The notes: a model not told the origin generated them from the sequence alone. 64,000 nucleotides of DNA from Molanna angustata (GCA_963576475.1 OY754972.1:12414811-12478810); one strand, 5' to 3'; positions 32,498 through 44,278 are shown, counted from the first letter of the stretch. Numbers and translations are program-made.

Positions 32498-32735
32498 ATG
32501 TCGGCTTTCCTGGCCCAGTTGGTTGGATATCGTTGGTTGGTTGGTTGGACTGCTGATCCAAAGGCCCCAGGTTCGATTCCCCGTGGAGACACAGTTTTTA
32601 ATTGTGTTTTAAGTCTGGATCTGTGGGACGATCAATATGGTAAGTCTCCAGAATGTGGCAACTTGTTGTTTGGTGCGTGTTAAATTAATATTTGACATAG
32701 TACCTGTTAGTTGCCCGAGAAGCATTTTTAAATAA
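32498..32735 (+). mobile_element. tRNA-derived SINE, family 1
   Basis: TGGCCCAGTTGGTTGG (A box) and GGTTCGATTCCCCGTGGAGA (B box and T arm), then CACAGTTTTTAATTGTG, CTGGATCTGTGGGACGAT and GTTAGTTGCCCGAGA. The A-box region carries a short GTTGGTTGG slippage insert. Copies at 52857-53050 and 59071-59230. Confidence 0.8.
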
Positions 32736-32829
32736 ATATTAAATAAATTACGTTGTTGGGAGGTACAGGATATTTTTTTAATATCTTTGATTTCGGATGT
32801 TCCGTATGAGCTGGGTGATAATAACATCC

Positions 32830-33020
32830 CTCATATTTCATCTAATCAGGTATGAAATAGGCCTGATAGTAGTTCCTTGTGTCATCCTACGAGCAGCCGC
32901 TACGGAGATGAACATAGCTTTAAGCTCTAAACGTAGGTGACTAGTCTCAATAACATCTCACATGGTTAAGACGAGACTGGTGCGTGGGGATACACGAATG
33001 TGTCATGTTTTTACGTAGAT
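32830..33020 (+). mobile_element. Family B-related fragment
   Basis: CTCAATAACATCTCACATGG, AAGACGAGACTGGTGCGTGG and GGATACACGAATGTGTCATG follow the family B middle, but the tail is absent. Confidence 0.5.
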
Positions 33021-33493
33021 TCTGTGTTGTTGGACATGAAATGAGATTTATCATTGTTAATTATGTATATTTAAATGTATATGTATAAGGTAGATAGTAT
33101 ATGTATAAGTTACTACGGTGATTTACATATATATTAACATAATCATGACCTTGGTCATTTATGTTGTATATATGTATTAGTTTCAGAATCATCTATGACC
33201 CAAGGAAATTCGATTTCAAACAACGTCAATATGATAATTAAATGAAATAGCTTTGGATCAAAAATTACTTTATTTAAATTTATTATAAATTTATTTTTTT
33301 ATTACTATTTTGTCCTTCGTTGATAAACGTTAAATGTTAGTTATTTTGTGTTTATTTATTTTACAAATACACATAAAAATAACAATTAAAGTTTGCCTAA
33401 TCACAAATGGGATTTTCGGCATATCATTTGACTCAAATTACGTACACTAGAAGATACTATTTTTAAGTGATTATTTCAGGCATGTGAGCTAAT
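33021..33493. other. No gene; LINE 3' tail motif at about 33350-33430
   Basis: 33390-33425 (GTTTGCCTAATCACAAATGG) resembles the tail at 26900. The rest is AT-rich. Confidence 0.35.
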
Positions 33494-33628
33494 AAGGGTC
33501 GTATTACAGGAGTTATTTAAGAATAATGTAAGAAAAAGTTGAGGTCCCGTAAGCAGTATTCTCGCAGTACGAGACCTTACCTATTTCTTACAATTTTTTC
33601 AAATAACTTTTTTAATACGACTCATATT
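33494..33628. mobile_element. Foldback MITE, GGGTCGTATTACA family, copy 1
   Basis: GGGTCGTATTACAGGAGTTA at the left and ATAACTTTTTTAATACGACT at the right are inverted copies. The arms (about 55 bases) meet near GAGGTCCCGTAAGCAG. Other copies at 33976-34111 and 61361-61448. Confidence 0.75.
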
Positions 33629-33975
33629 AGTGTTAGTATTACGAATAGTAACCCTCATCAACACTAATAATGTATTGTCAATAGATTGACTAATGTACAG
33701 TTACAATATCAGTGTTTACAAACTATATTTTGTTACTTCGTCATTGAAATTGCGACCGGTTATGGAACTAACCGTTCTCTACCCAGGAAGATTTTCAATC
33801 AAATCCCGAGTTATAATCAAAACTATGCGAAAAGTCAAATATAAAGGTGACATAATGTACATTTTCCATGTATTTTTTATAACATATAATACATCTTAGT
33901 AGAAATATATATGTGTTAATTTAAAACATATTGAGTGCAAATGCATAGAGCTAGATTTTTAATGATTGCCGATAT
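33629..33975. other. No gene seen between two MITE copies
   Basis: The 68-codon frame 33693-33899 is open but shows no motif. Confidence 0.3.
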
Positions 33976-34111
33976 CGGTCGTATACTATTACGGAAGATA
34001 TTTAAGAATAATGAAAGAAAAACTTGAGGTCCCGTAAGCAGTATTCTCGCATTACGGAACCTTACCTTTCTCTTACATTTTTTCTCAAATACCTCTTGTA
34101 ATACGACCCTA
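33976..34111. mobile_element. Foldback MITE, GGGTCGTATTACA family, copy 2
   Basis: CGGTCGTATACTATTACGG to CTTGTAATACGACCC, with an interior (CTTGAGGTCCCGTAAGCAGT and ATTCTCGCA) nearly identical to copy 1. Confidence 0.75.
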
Positions 34112-34209
34112 AGTATTCACAAACTTTCATTTTGAAAATAACAATTTTTACTGTTTTTATTTCATTTTGATTAAAAGAAAGTTGCACAAATAATGAATGA
34201 TTACGTACA

Positions 34210-34700
34210 TACATGCATATATTCACGCCATAATCCTCACGAGGTAGGTAGAGAGAACCGGATGCCACATTTTTTCACTTGATACACATTTATCGCCTCG
34301 TCAACATTCATACATCGTCTTATACATATTCGCCTGTTGTTCACCCTCCTTGCATTTCCATGTTTCAGAATATCGTCCACATGGTCGTGCCATACTTTTC
34401 TTGAGCGCCCCCGATCTCTTATTCCGTTCCTGTCAGCTTTGTATATTTTCTTCGTCAGGTATTCCTCACTCATTCTTCCCAAGTGGCCAAACCATCTCAA
34501 TGTGTTAGCTTTCATTCTATCAATTACATCTTTCTTCATCTTACAGTATTTCCTTGTGTCCTCATTTCTTACGCTGTCACACATTGTTCTATTACAAATT
34601 ATTCTTAGCGACCTCATTTCAACTGCATTTATCCTGTTTTCGTGCTACTTTTGCTATGTCCAGGTTTCACTTGCACACGTCAGGTTGGCACTTTGTTATG
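34210..34700 (-). pseudogene. RTE-like LINE, C-terminal fragment (RWFGH family)
   Basis: The minus-strand frame 34237-34617 (126 codons) reads MRSLRIICNRTMCDSVRNED, RMKANTLRWFGHLGRMSEEY, LTKKIYKADRNGIRDRGRSR, HDHVDDILKHGNARRVNNRR, then RCMNVDEAINVYQ. Its last codons frameshift away from the usual RSVLSAYP ending. The CATGCATGTACG region at about 34206-34215 is the remnant of the tail. The longest open example of this family in the window. Confidence 0.8.
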
Positions 34701-34989
34701 AATGGCAACTTTGCTATCTGCTTGTTAATTTTCTAATTTCTAATGTTCTTATAATTATAATTTACATTTTTTGGGACAAATATACCGTTAATATATAAAT
34801 TACAATAAATGATTAACAACAGAACAGATATATACAAAAGATTAAGGGACAACTTTTCTTTTGAATAATCTTATTAACGACTCTGTTTATGTAAATTGAA
34901 AGTTTATATTTTAAGAACACATGAAATTTAAGTACCTACTTGTTTTCATATATTATTGAACATCGATTTGTTATAAACATTTTTTTAAA
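34701..34989. other. No gene seen
   Basis: AT-rich spacer before the jockey-like LINE. Confidence 0.3.
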
Positions 34990-36805
34990 ATCCTGTTTAG
35001 ATTATTTCCACCTTTAACGAACCATGACGGATCCATTGCTAACTCTGCCACCGACAAAGCTAATCTTCTCGGTAAATTATTTGCAGATAACTCAACCCTT
35101 GACGACGGAGGAAAAACTCCTCAACTAGTTCCACATTGTGGTTTTAAAATAAAAGAAGTAAGGATTAACTTCTCTGAGGTTTTACTCGCCATCCGAGAGT
35201 TGGATGTTAACAAAGCTTACCAGGACCTAGCTGGACCAGATGGAATTCCCGTTCTTGTGTTAAAAAAATGCTCCGCCGAACTAGCCCCAGTTCTCACTAA
35301 ACTCTTCAAACTCTCGTTTTAAACTGGTATTGTCCCATGTGACTGGAAAAAAGCGGTCATCCAACCAATTCATAAAAAAGGTGATCGCTCCAACCCATCT
35401 AACTACCGACCCATCGCTATCACTTCTGTACTCTCCAAAATAATGGAAAGGGTACTAAACACCAAGTTGATCACATACCTCGAAGCAAACAAAATTTTAA
35501 GCGACCGCCAATGTGGATTTCGTGGAAATCGATCTTGTGGCGACCTACTCGCGTATGTGACATCCGTTTGGGGTCGAGTTATGGAACGCTTTGGAGAAGC
35601 TCAAACTGTCACCCTTGACATCTCTAAAGCTTTCGATCGGGTTTGGCACCAAGGTCTCTTAATGAAACTCCCTTCTTATGGACTAACCCAGTCTCTGTGT
35701 ACTTGGATTGCGAATTTTTTAAAAGATCGCGAAGTCATAACTGTAGTGGACGGTTGCTCTTCTTCTCCCCATTCCATTAATGTGGTAGTCCCTCAAGGGT
35801 CCATTCTATCTCCAACCCTATTCCTCCTACATATTAATGACTTGCTCTTACGCGCCCCCATCCACTGTTACGCTGATGACAGCACAGTCCGTGACAATTT
35901 CTCTTTTGACAAACCTCCTAAACAGAGTGAAATATCAGAAGCCCGGAAAGACCTTCATCAAAAAATAAATAGCTACCTCCACTCAATCAATACCTGGGGT
36001 GAAAGTAATCTTGTTTCATTTAATGTCTCAAAAACCCAAGCCTGTCTAATTTATGCGAAGAGAAACCCCAATGAATTGCAAGTGTTTTTCAACGGAAGCA
36101 CCCTACCTAACAGCAGCTCTATCGACCTGCTTGGAGTATCTATAACGAACCAATTACACTACAAGGGCTCCATCGAAGCTAAGGTGAAACTCGCCTCCAA
36201 AAAATTTAGCGTACTATATAGAGCGCGTAGATATTTTACTAAGACCCAGATCTGTATACTCTACAAAGCGCAAATACGTCCAATTATTGAATATGGCAGT
36301 CACCTCTGGAGTGGCGCCCCCCAATACCTACTGAATACCCTCGACGCTGTCCAAAGGCGTGCTATACGTCTGATTGATGATCCATCACTGACTGATGGAT
36401 TGCAATCACTAGAACACAGACGCAGAGTCGGTATTTTAAGTTTATTCTATAGATACTACCACGGGAATTGCTCAGAAGAACTTGCATCTTTGGACCCTCC
36501 TCCACCTACTCGCAACAGAGTCACTCGCTTCACTCAATCGCAGCACCCATTCACAGTGGACCTTCAACATATACGAACAAGTCGCTTCTCGAACTCCTTT
36601 ATTAATACAGCAGCCCGACTGTGGAACGATCTTCCGAATTCTGTGTTTCGACCTTCGTACAACCCGGGTCTTTTTAAAATCCGAATTAATAAACTCTTTT
36701 CTAGATTGCAAACCCCTCCCGACGCTACGTAGTGCGCTTCTTTGGAAGAGTAAAATGGACCCAAATCCTAATAGCTGGCGTCCCCTACGTAGACATGTTA
36801 AAAAA
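34990..36805 (+). mobile_element. 5'-truncated jockey-like LINE
   Basis: Begins in the C-terminal part of the endonuclease-RT linker near 35020, and ends after the RT stop with GTAGACATGTTAAAAAAAAA. Its ORF is described separately. The 3' A-rich end is short, and no TSD could be fixed by eye. Confidence 0.75.
35020..36732 (+). pseudogene. Reverse transcriptase of a jockey-like LINE, one in-frame stop
   Basis: Copies LINE RNA at the target site. Reading one frame: AGPDGIPVLVLKKCSAELAP (about 35230-35290), stop TAA at 35320-35322 where relatives have an aromatic residue, then WKKAVIQPIHKKGDRSNPSN, YRPIAITS, DISKAFDRVWH, VVPQGSILSPTLF, YADDS (catalytic box, about 35869-35883), SFNVSKTQACL, LLGVSI, ASKKFSVLYRARRYF, IRPIIEYGSHLWSGAPQYLL, DAVQRRAIRLIDD, and a final ARLWNDLPNSVF. 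From the ATG at 35443 it is open for 429 codons. The palm domain is intact; the endonuclease is missing. A small in-frame insert (YQDLA) interrupts the usual NKASGPDG motif at about 35216-35232. Confidence 0.85.
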
Positions 36806-37509
36806 AAATATTATAATAATTAAAACAAATTAAAATAATATTAAATGTGTCATATTTGTAATTTATTATGATATAAAATATAAGTACCTACCTTTCGATA
36901 TGCAAAAAACTAACTTATCAGAGCTTGACCTTATATTATAATCATTATTAGGTGCATTAATATTAATAATTTGGTATTTTATTTGAAGGTTGCACTTACA
37001 GGATCACTGCACTTACGTCAACATCTTTTATTTAATTTGTTGAATTTTTATTATATAAAATTTAATTACGATGCAACAAAATATAAAAAATCATTTCTGT
37101 GCTTTATTGGTTACTAGCTTGAATACCCTGCCATTGCCAGAGAAGGTACATGTCAAGGAATTAACAAACATTTTTATAATATTGTCATCGAAAGCAAGTG
37201 TGTATGAAGAATTTCTAAAGGCCCATTTGTAATAAAGTGTGTAGGTACCTATAGTGTTTATAAAAATGTTTCTTCCCCTGATACAGATTTTCCTACGAAT
37301 ATATTACTGGATCATTGAATGAATTCCTTGTAGGTGCATTATTTTTGATAAATTACTTTTTTAAAACTAGATAATAAATTTAAAATAGTTAAATTCATGA
37401 AACCTTTTCATGTTCTCGCCCGCGAACCCAAAGAAATAATACAAACCAATATACAAACACACCGACTAACATATTACACACTAAAATATTAGTATGAGTG
37501 TTTGATTGT
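36806..37509. other. No gene seen
   Basis: AT-rich host-type DNA. Confidence 0.3.
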
Positions 37510-37913
37510 ACCATGGAAATGGAAATCAACAAAATGTCAGAAAAATTACGACGTTATATACAGAAAATGCGTAGTTTAAAATTAAGAAAAATATTTTTAC
37601 TATACAAAACAATCACCATGTTTATAATTTAAATACTAAATTATACTTGAAAATATATTATAGATGTATAAATATGTACTTTTGACTTTTTAGTAAACAA
37701 ATGTTTGCTCACGATAAGTACACTTTTTTGATATTTTTTCTGGTAAATTTTTGTATGAAAAACTTTTTAATATTTCTACATTTTTTTAGCGTGATACTCC
37801 GTCAGGTACCTACATATACTCACGGGGTGAATATAACATTCTGATACGTTCATATTTTAAACATGTACACACACATATGTACACTAACATTTCGATTATT
37901 TTATTACTTTAGA
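37510..37913 (-). mobile_element. Helitron A 5'-end fragment
   Basis: The minus-strand start TCTAAAGTAATAAA at 37913 matches both full copies. Inward, CATATGTGTGTGTACATGT, then AGCGTGATACTCCGTCAGGT and AATATATTATAGATGTAAA-like blocks follow the order of 10960-11387. The 3' two-thirds is absent. Confidence 0.65.
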
Positions 37914-38287
37914 AATAAAAATAAATGTGTCATTACTTTCTGGTTAGTAACTTACTTTAAATTTTAAATTATCTCAAGTACTAAAAAGAAATATTAATAA
38001 AAAATAATAATATATTATTTGTCATCGAGGAAGTACATACATTATGGGTATTCAAATAATTTTTAATAATCTTTATTTTGTTTTCGTTTGAAAAATACAC
38101 CAATTGATAAATCAATGGGAGGTTTTTGTCATTCACAAATCTACGTTTAGTTAAACAATAATCTATGTCCAGTCTGTCTACATATTATTTGCCAATAAAC
38201 AGATATTTTCATAAATTAAGAGTAACACTCACAGTATTATTTTGTTTGTTCAATTCTATTGTTTTTACTCTCCTCTCTATGGAATAG
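37914..38287. other. No gene seen
   Basis: AT-rich host-type DNA. Confidence 0.3.
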
Positions 38288-38460
38288 TGGAGAGTCATGA
38301 TTTCACAATTTTTAAGCGTATTTTACTATTTTTTAATAGTGGAGAGTCATGATTTCACAATTTTTAAGCGTATTTTTTAATAGTGGAGAGTCATGATTTC
38401 ACAATTTTTAAGCGTATTTTTTAATACTGGAGAGTCATGATTTCACAATTTTTAAGCGTA
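38288..38460. repeat. Minisatellite of 43-52 bp units
   Basis: Four units of GTGGAGAGTCATGATTTCAC plus AATTTTTAAGCGTATTTT. The first spacing is 52 bases and the later ones 43. Confidence 0.9.
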
Positions 38461-38518
38461 TATGTCGTGGTTCCTTATAAAAGGAACCACGACATATTAT
38501 ACGAGTATAATATGTCGT
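38461..38518. repeat. Double hairpin with a shared arm
   Basis: TATGTCGTGGTTCCTT pairs with AAGGAACCACGACATA (loop ATAA). CGACATATTATACG then pairs with the following AGTATAATATGTCG. The middle CGACATA can pair with either neighbour, so the three blocks can switch. Confidence 0.8.
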
Positions 38519-39356
38519 TGTCTCACATAATAATGCACTATATTCACAATGGACGGTGTTTTGGGACGAATATTTTGAACTCGCTCTATGTAGAGGTTTT
38601 CTTATAGTTACTAGGTGTCTTTAGTATTATTTTTGCAATGGGTCCCTGAGCTTGAGTTTTTTCCATGGTGGTTTTGGCACCATCTAATGACTCCATATGT
38701 CAACAGCGAGTGATTTAATCAGTTGTTATAATTCTATGATTAAATATGTTTTAAAATAAATATCAAACAGATATTTTTATCAAGTAGTTCAATTATTATT
38801 ATATATTTTTAAATTTTTAGTATGTCTGATTTCTATTTTATCATTCGCTGTTACGTAATAATAATAAAATAACTTCTTTATTCCTCAAAATTAAAATGAT
38901 ATCTGATAAGATAACATTTAGGAAGTTTTAAGAACTAGGTCACATAAATTTACTGGTTGTTATCACCGCTTTACAAATAATCTTATCAATTATTTATTTA
39001 TTCTTCTTTTAAATCATGTTTCCATGGTGATTAATGAAGAACCCACGTGAAGTATTCATTTAAAATCATATGTTAAATACCAAAATTAATTGCTTATATA
39101 AGTGAATAAAAAAACTGAGGACGTCCTTTTCAAAATTTTCTTTGCGTAAAAATAAATTCATAAAATTACTCCTGGTTGTTCAATTGTTTAATTTTATCAA
39201 AATATCAAATGAATCAAACTGAAAATAGTTTTAACATGCGTTGTTATCGAGAATCACGCCATGTTCCTATTTGAAAGCCGCAAACCTAAATCCTTACACT
39301 CATTTCTCTAGATTCCTGCATCGTCTCAAATTTTCTTGAAAATAAATGGTTCATGG
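38519..39356. other. No gene; degenerate RTE-like scrap at 39245-39330
   Basis: CACGCCATGTTCCTATTTGA and TTCCTGCATCGTCTC resemble the ending of the RWFGH-family LINEs on the minus strand. Otherwise AT-rich. Confidence 0.35.
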
Positions 39357-40084
39357 CCAGTTTCATAAAAATTAAAGGAGACTTAATGTCGACTATAAAA
39401 TAAATTGCGTTTCATAACAACAAAATGTCACATAAAGTTCACTTTAATTTTAAAGTCCAGTGTCTTCGTATTTTAGTCACTAAAGTCTTCTTTAAGAGCA
39501 GTTCATTTTTTTGCCACCAAAGTGTGCTGCAATATGACATAATGTTCAAGTCAGTATTGAGAGTTCTTGTTGATGTCAATATTGTCAATTGAATGTTGAC
39601 GATCATGTGCATATTACTTACTAATATTCAATAGTTTTGTTATTATTTAAACATTTTTTATAAATAATATAACAAAATGGTGTTTTGAAAATGACATAAT
39701 TAGAAGATGAGTACTGTTATACGGCGGTGAAAAGTATATAGGAAAAGAATCGACCACATGGATAAGTAGAATTAAGGAGAATTTTTTGATAGGTTTTGTT
39801 CCATAAACATGTCCTATACATCAATGATCAATTCAATGACAAAAATAACATATTAAATGGTAGTAAACAGAAAGATTTACCTATGTATGCTATGAGTGAG
39901 CTATGTTTCCATAGATTTTGATAGCAATATTGCCAACTTTCAGGTATTTTGGTGACATTTCTGCCTTTTACTAAAGTACGCGGCATTATTATTTATGAAA
40001 CGCAACGACTTAAAGGCGACTTTAAATTTTTAAAGAACCTTTAACTAAAGGGTCCTTTTGCTGATTTTTATGAAACTGGCTGTC
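39357..40084. mobile_element. MITE, possibly PIF/Harbinger-type (GCCAGTTTCATAAAAAT TIR)
   Basis: Left end TGGCCAGTTTCATAAAAATT and right end ATTTTTATGAAACTGGCTG are inverted copies, flanked on both sides by TCA (3-bp TSD candidate). A second inverted pair lies further in (TTGCGTTTCATAA near 39406, TTATGAAACGCAA near 39993). About 0.73 kb, no ORF. Confidence 0.65.
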
Positions 40085-40089
40085 AGACT

Positions 40090-40515
40090 GTTTATTTTAT
40101 TTATTTATTTAAGGGACAAACACAGTCTTATAAAATATATAAAAGGAATACAATATAAAATAAACTAAAAACAGACTAATTACATTTGTTCAAAGATCAC
40201 AATCATAATATATAAGCACACACATTACAACGCTAAATAAGAAAGAACATTATCAAAGTAAATAAAACATTATTAGAACAAATTAAAATGTTATTAAAAA
40301 AATTATTGCTTGTTTGCCGGTGACGGAAAATAAAGGGAAGAGGAAAATAAAAAGGAAAAACGAAGGGGGATTTATTAAATGTTCTACTATGATATAAGAA
40401 TAAAAACAAATTAAAAAAAATATGTACAAAAATCAAAAAGTTCATGCCCTTTGCATCTATATAAAGTGTTTTTGTTTTTGTTTGATAATATTTTCTTTTA
40501 CAAAATATCAATTAT
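40090..40515 (-). mobile_element. LINE 3' UTR-like sequence with (AAAT)n tail
   Basis: TTTATTTATTTATTTAAGGG then ACAAACACAGTCTTATAAAA is the complement of the plus-strand tail at 57870-57913 (GACTGTATTTGTCCCTAAAT). The upstream part is A-rich and non-coding. Confidence 0.5.
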
Positions 40516-41195
40516 GAGGTTACATGAGGAGAAAACCTCCGATCGCCGTTCGTAACGCGGTATTCTGATTGGAGCGAAACACGTATGACATTCGACAGAT
40601 GAATTTATTCGCAATGTTTTATGCGGCATATCGAGTTGGTGTTAAGTTTTGTGTAAAGACATAAATAAGCGACGCGTACACACATTCGTTCGTTTCACAG
40701 ATTATAGTTATGAATGACAGCTCCTGATACGGAACTTTCATTTTACATTCTGTGATACGTAAAGATTAGCGGAACTATCGCAAAACATTACACGTGAATG
40801 GGAATAAGGCCCCTGGAGTCTGTAGTTCTGACGACATGCCCTGTCTTACTCCACTTCTGCAGGGCTAGTCCGGTCAAACGGCGGAATGCAAACCCTCCAT
40901 TTAAATATTAGATTATTATTTTTTTTCTTATAAAATTCTTTTGCTATATAGGGTTACATAGGTTTATGAAGGTTTTATTGGTTTACGTGGGTTAGGTACT
41001 ACTACGATATGGGACAAAGAACACCTTCAAAAATGTCGGTCGGTGACCACAAATTGTTTTCTTATCTCTCAACGAAATACTTATAGAATTCTGTTAGTAT
41101 AAGTACAGCCATATTATGTCGTATGTAATACCTCTGTATTACATTATAAGACAAATTTATAACTACTCAAAAGAGATGATTTTTTTTTTAAATTA
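40516..41195. other. No gene seen
   Basis: 40520-40870 is somewhat more GC-rich (CCGATCGCCGTTCGTAACGC; CAAACGGCGGAATGCAAACC), but no ORF or motif is recognisable. 40960-41010 has CATAGGTTTATGAAGG-type words also seen near 7680. Confidence 0.3.
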
Positions 41196-41345
41196 AGGCC
41201 TTGATATCCCGGTTCTACTATAATATTCCGACCTCGTCTCTATTGAAATGTTAAAAAATTTTCATTCAATATCGTTGACTACCGACAGGAGAAAAATCCA
41301 ATATTTGCGTATATGCAAGTATAATAATATACTTGCATATACCTC
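41196..41345 (+). mobile_element. Dispersed repeat, single-arm copy of the 7.4-kb palindrome unit
   Basis: AAGGCCTTGATATCCCGGTT, CGACCTCGTCTCTATTGAAA, ACCGACAGGAGAAAAATCCA and GCGTATATGCAAGTATAAT line up with 7483-7610. The left inverted arm is absent here. Confidence 0.6.
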
Positions 41346-41498
41346 TATATTAATTAATTTATTTATAACAATATACGGTTTAATAGCATTTTACACATAC
41401 ACATAAAACAGCATTTAAACATGATAATACATACACTGATTTTTTATTTGTTAACAGTAACAAAATTTAATGTTAAAATTATCCGAACTATAGTGACC

Positions 41499-41536
41499 AC
41501 AAAACATTTGGTTTGTGCAAACAAATGTTTTGTGCA
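41499..41536. repeat. Small hairpin, also at 58139
   Basis: CACAAAACATTTG and CAAATGTTTTGTG flank GTTTGTGCAAA. A related but less perfect copy is at 58139-58173. Confidence 0.7.
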
Positions 41537-42329
41537 CACAGCCAAACAGTAGTCATAAATAGATAATCCTTTATTACTGATAACAAAAGTTTGGCTGAAA
41601 CGCAGGCAGCCAGTTCGGTTGTCATAATATTTTTTTCAAGTGTACAAAAACAATTTATATTAAAAAAAACAATTGTATAAAAAAGAAAAAAAATAATAAT
41701 AAATGAATATAAGAAATGAAACAATGATGAACGAATAACAATAATATACATGTAAAATTAATGTAATAATGCAGATTACAAATATGTAGATAAAAAGAAA
41801 ATTCAAAATAGTTGTAAATTATTTTGAAGATTGTGAGGTCAGTTCTTAAAGCGGTTGCTTAGGTATATACCTATACAACAAATGCGATGAATTTAAAGTT
41901 ATAAAACAAAGTTCACCTAACATTGTCTGTTGACGATTTAAATATGTCGGGATAAACGAAGTGTGTCTACGATATATTAATGTCTAATTATACGTGCATA
42001 TGAAATCAATCATATGTAAGTAAGTAGAAGCGCATGTTCTCCATATATAGATAAATAAACTGTTTCCAAATGTATGTCAAGCTCTCCTACGCCACGTGAA
42101 AATAATTCAATATGCTTGGGTGCGGACATTTCCGACGCCCAAAACACTTTTTATTCTGGTACATCATCGAGCTTACTCAATATGGCGGCAATTGTGGGCG
42201 ACGCTTTTCCTTCATATTATTAGGTACTTACCTATATATAATAATACGTGGGATTTATTATGTTCATTGTCTTACAAATGGACGTAACTAAACTGTGTCG
42301 ATTAATACTGCGATCATGATACTAATATA
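41537..42329. other. No gene seen
   Basis: AT-rich host-type DNA. Confidence 0.3.
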
Positions 42330-43367
42330 CTAGTTGCATGTAACACATGGGATCCAACTGTCGACAGCGATAGTATGTATAGTTGAAGAATAAGTACCAA
42401 ACCCATAAATACAAATTATTTATTATTTTATGATATTTAGTTTTCTATACAACACATGTACCTAGGTAGTCAAGATAGGATAGTATGGAGGTCAGTCTTT
42501 TTTTCCTACCCGGAATATGAAAACAGCATGATGGTATATGTATATTGTATGTTTAGAGATGAAGTATCAAACTATTAAGTCTTCTTTGATATTGTGTATA
42601 GGTGACTACCATACAAATTGTATGAAGCGATGTCGTCACTAAATTCAATTTTTATAAAAATTGTTAAAAAAAATTTGAGATGTACTGCTACAATGTTAAT
42701 ATTTTTTATATAAAATGAAATTATCTAGTTGGGGTGTTTCGGCTTTTTTCGATATTTTAAAAAAAAATGGAAATATAGGCAGTTAAACTCATAAATTTAT
42801 CATAAAAAAAATACTTTTCTTAATAAAAAATGTTTGAGAAACCCTGGAATTTTTTTGAAAAAACTAGTTTGAGATTTTGTATTTGTCTATGTTTATACCA
42901 ATTTTCAGCGTTCTAGCTTTTATGGTTTCTGAGATATAGGGAAAAATAAAATAAAAATTCAAAAGTTGATAACCCCTGACTGAAACAAAAATTCAAAATT
43001 CCGAGTATAAAAGTTTTGTAGGCCTGTAACTTTTTATATATTCTGAAATTTTAGGCTCTGTAAATTGAGCGGATCAAAAGTTATAAGGGGGGGACGGACA
43101 CACACACACAGACATACACACACACAGACACACACACAGACACACACACACACACACAGACACACGAAATGTTCTACTCCGAATTCTAAGTAAATCCGTG
43201 TATGGAACATATATGCTGCGAAGCCTCTAAGTTGGTGTTTTTTGACTTCAAAGTTGGAAAAGCCGTGAAAAAAGTAGACCTCTCCATACAATTCTCGCGT
43301 ATTCTGGCTTGATACATTGTCGATATGTTAAGAGAACAAAGTTCTCCTGAACAAATCGACAGTTGGA
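42330..43367 (-). mobile_element. Helentron-like element, copy 3
   Basis: ACTAGTTGCATGTAAC at the left edge, then GATCCAACTGTCGACAGCG. Right end AACAAATCGACAGTTGGA at 43367, followed by host T. Body collinear with copies 1 and 2, and the CA-rich block at 43097-43165 is interrupted by CAGA. Host A precedes TC on the element strand. Confidence 0.75.
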
Positions 43368-43410
43368 TTATGCACTTGGGCCGATTCTAGAAAATGATAA
43401 ACTTTATTAA

Positions 43411-43716
43411 AAGTTATTTGATACAACCAAATTTTGAATGAGTTATTTGATACGACCAAATTTTGAATGAGTTATTTGATACGACCAAATTTTGAATGAA
43501 TTATTTGATACGACCAAATTTTGAATGAATTATTTGATACGACCAAATTTTGAATGAGTTATTTGATACGACCAAATTTTGAATGAATTATTTGATACGA
43601 CCAAATTTTGAATGAATTATTAGATACGACCAAATTTTGAATGAGATATTTGATACAACCAAATTTTGAATGAGTTATTTGATACGACCAAATTTTGAAT
43701 GAGTTATTTGATACAA
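43411..43716. repeat. 29-bp minisatellite
   Basis: About eleven units of TTATTTGATACGACCAAATT plus TTGAATGAG, with GAG/GAA and ACG/ACA variants. The minus-strand frame 43559-43759 is a product of the repeat. Confidence 0.95.
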
Positions 43717-44059
43717 TCGATTTCAAAACGACCGTTTCTGCTTGACGGATGATAACCAAACAACATATTATAAATTTATTGTTTGGTTGTCAATATATTA
43801 TTAGGTACTATAAGAATTAAACACTTGTTTTGAAACTGAGCAACAGTTTTCAACAGTTGGAAAGGTATTCACCAGGCGAAACGGTCGACCTGGAGTAGAC
43901 TGCGCTGTAAGTGTAAATAAAATTTAAAGAGCATATTATTTACTAGTTTGATTTTTTCCATACGTTAACATATGGCGTTTGAAATCCTTATTATTGGCAT
44001 TTAAAAGAAAAAGATTGAAACATTATATTTCTCAAAATAGTTCGAAGTTTGATTTTTGT

Positions 44060-44278
44060 CTTATTTTCGTTTTCGGGTGTCGGGTAATTGAAAATACAAC
44101 AAGCAAAATAACATCTCATATAGTTCAGCAATGAGATTCACCACGCATTCTAACTGTAGTGCTTTTTTTGGTGAGATGAGGGATACATGCACGTGTCGTG
44201 CTCCCTTCACTGAGGTAATGTACAATCGCACAACTGTCGCTGGTAACCCCACATTGTGGGATATGCCGTGATGGTATG
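44060..44278 (+). mobile_element. Family B LINE 3' end
   Basis: TTTTCGTTTTCGGGTGTCGG, TAGTTCAGCAATGAGATTCA, ACCCCACATTGTGGGATATG and CCGTGATGGTATG. The tail is short (ATGTA), unlike the GAATGAATGA of the other copies. Confidence 0.7.

Noticed and set aside
36472..36823. Frames overlapping the end of the jockey-like RT
   Set aside because: Shadows of the real RT frame, which carries all the motifs.
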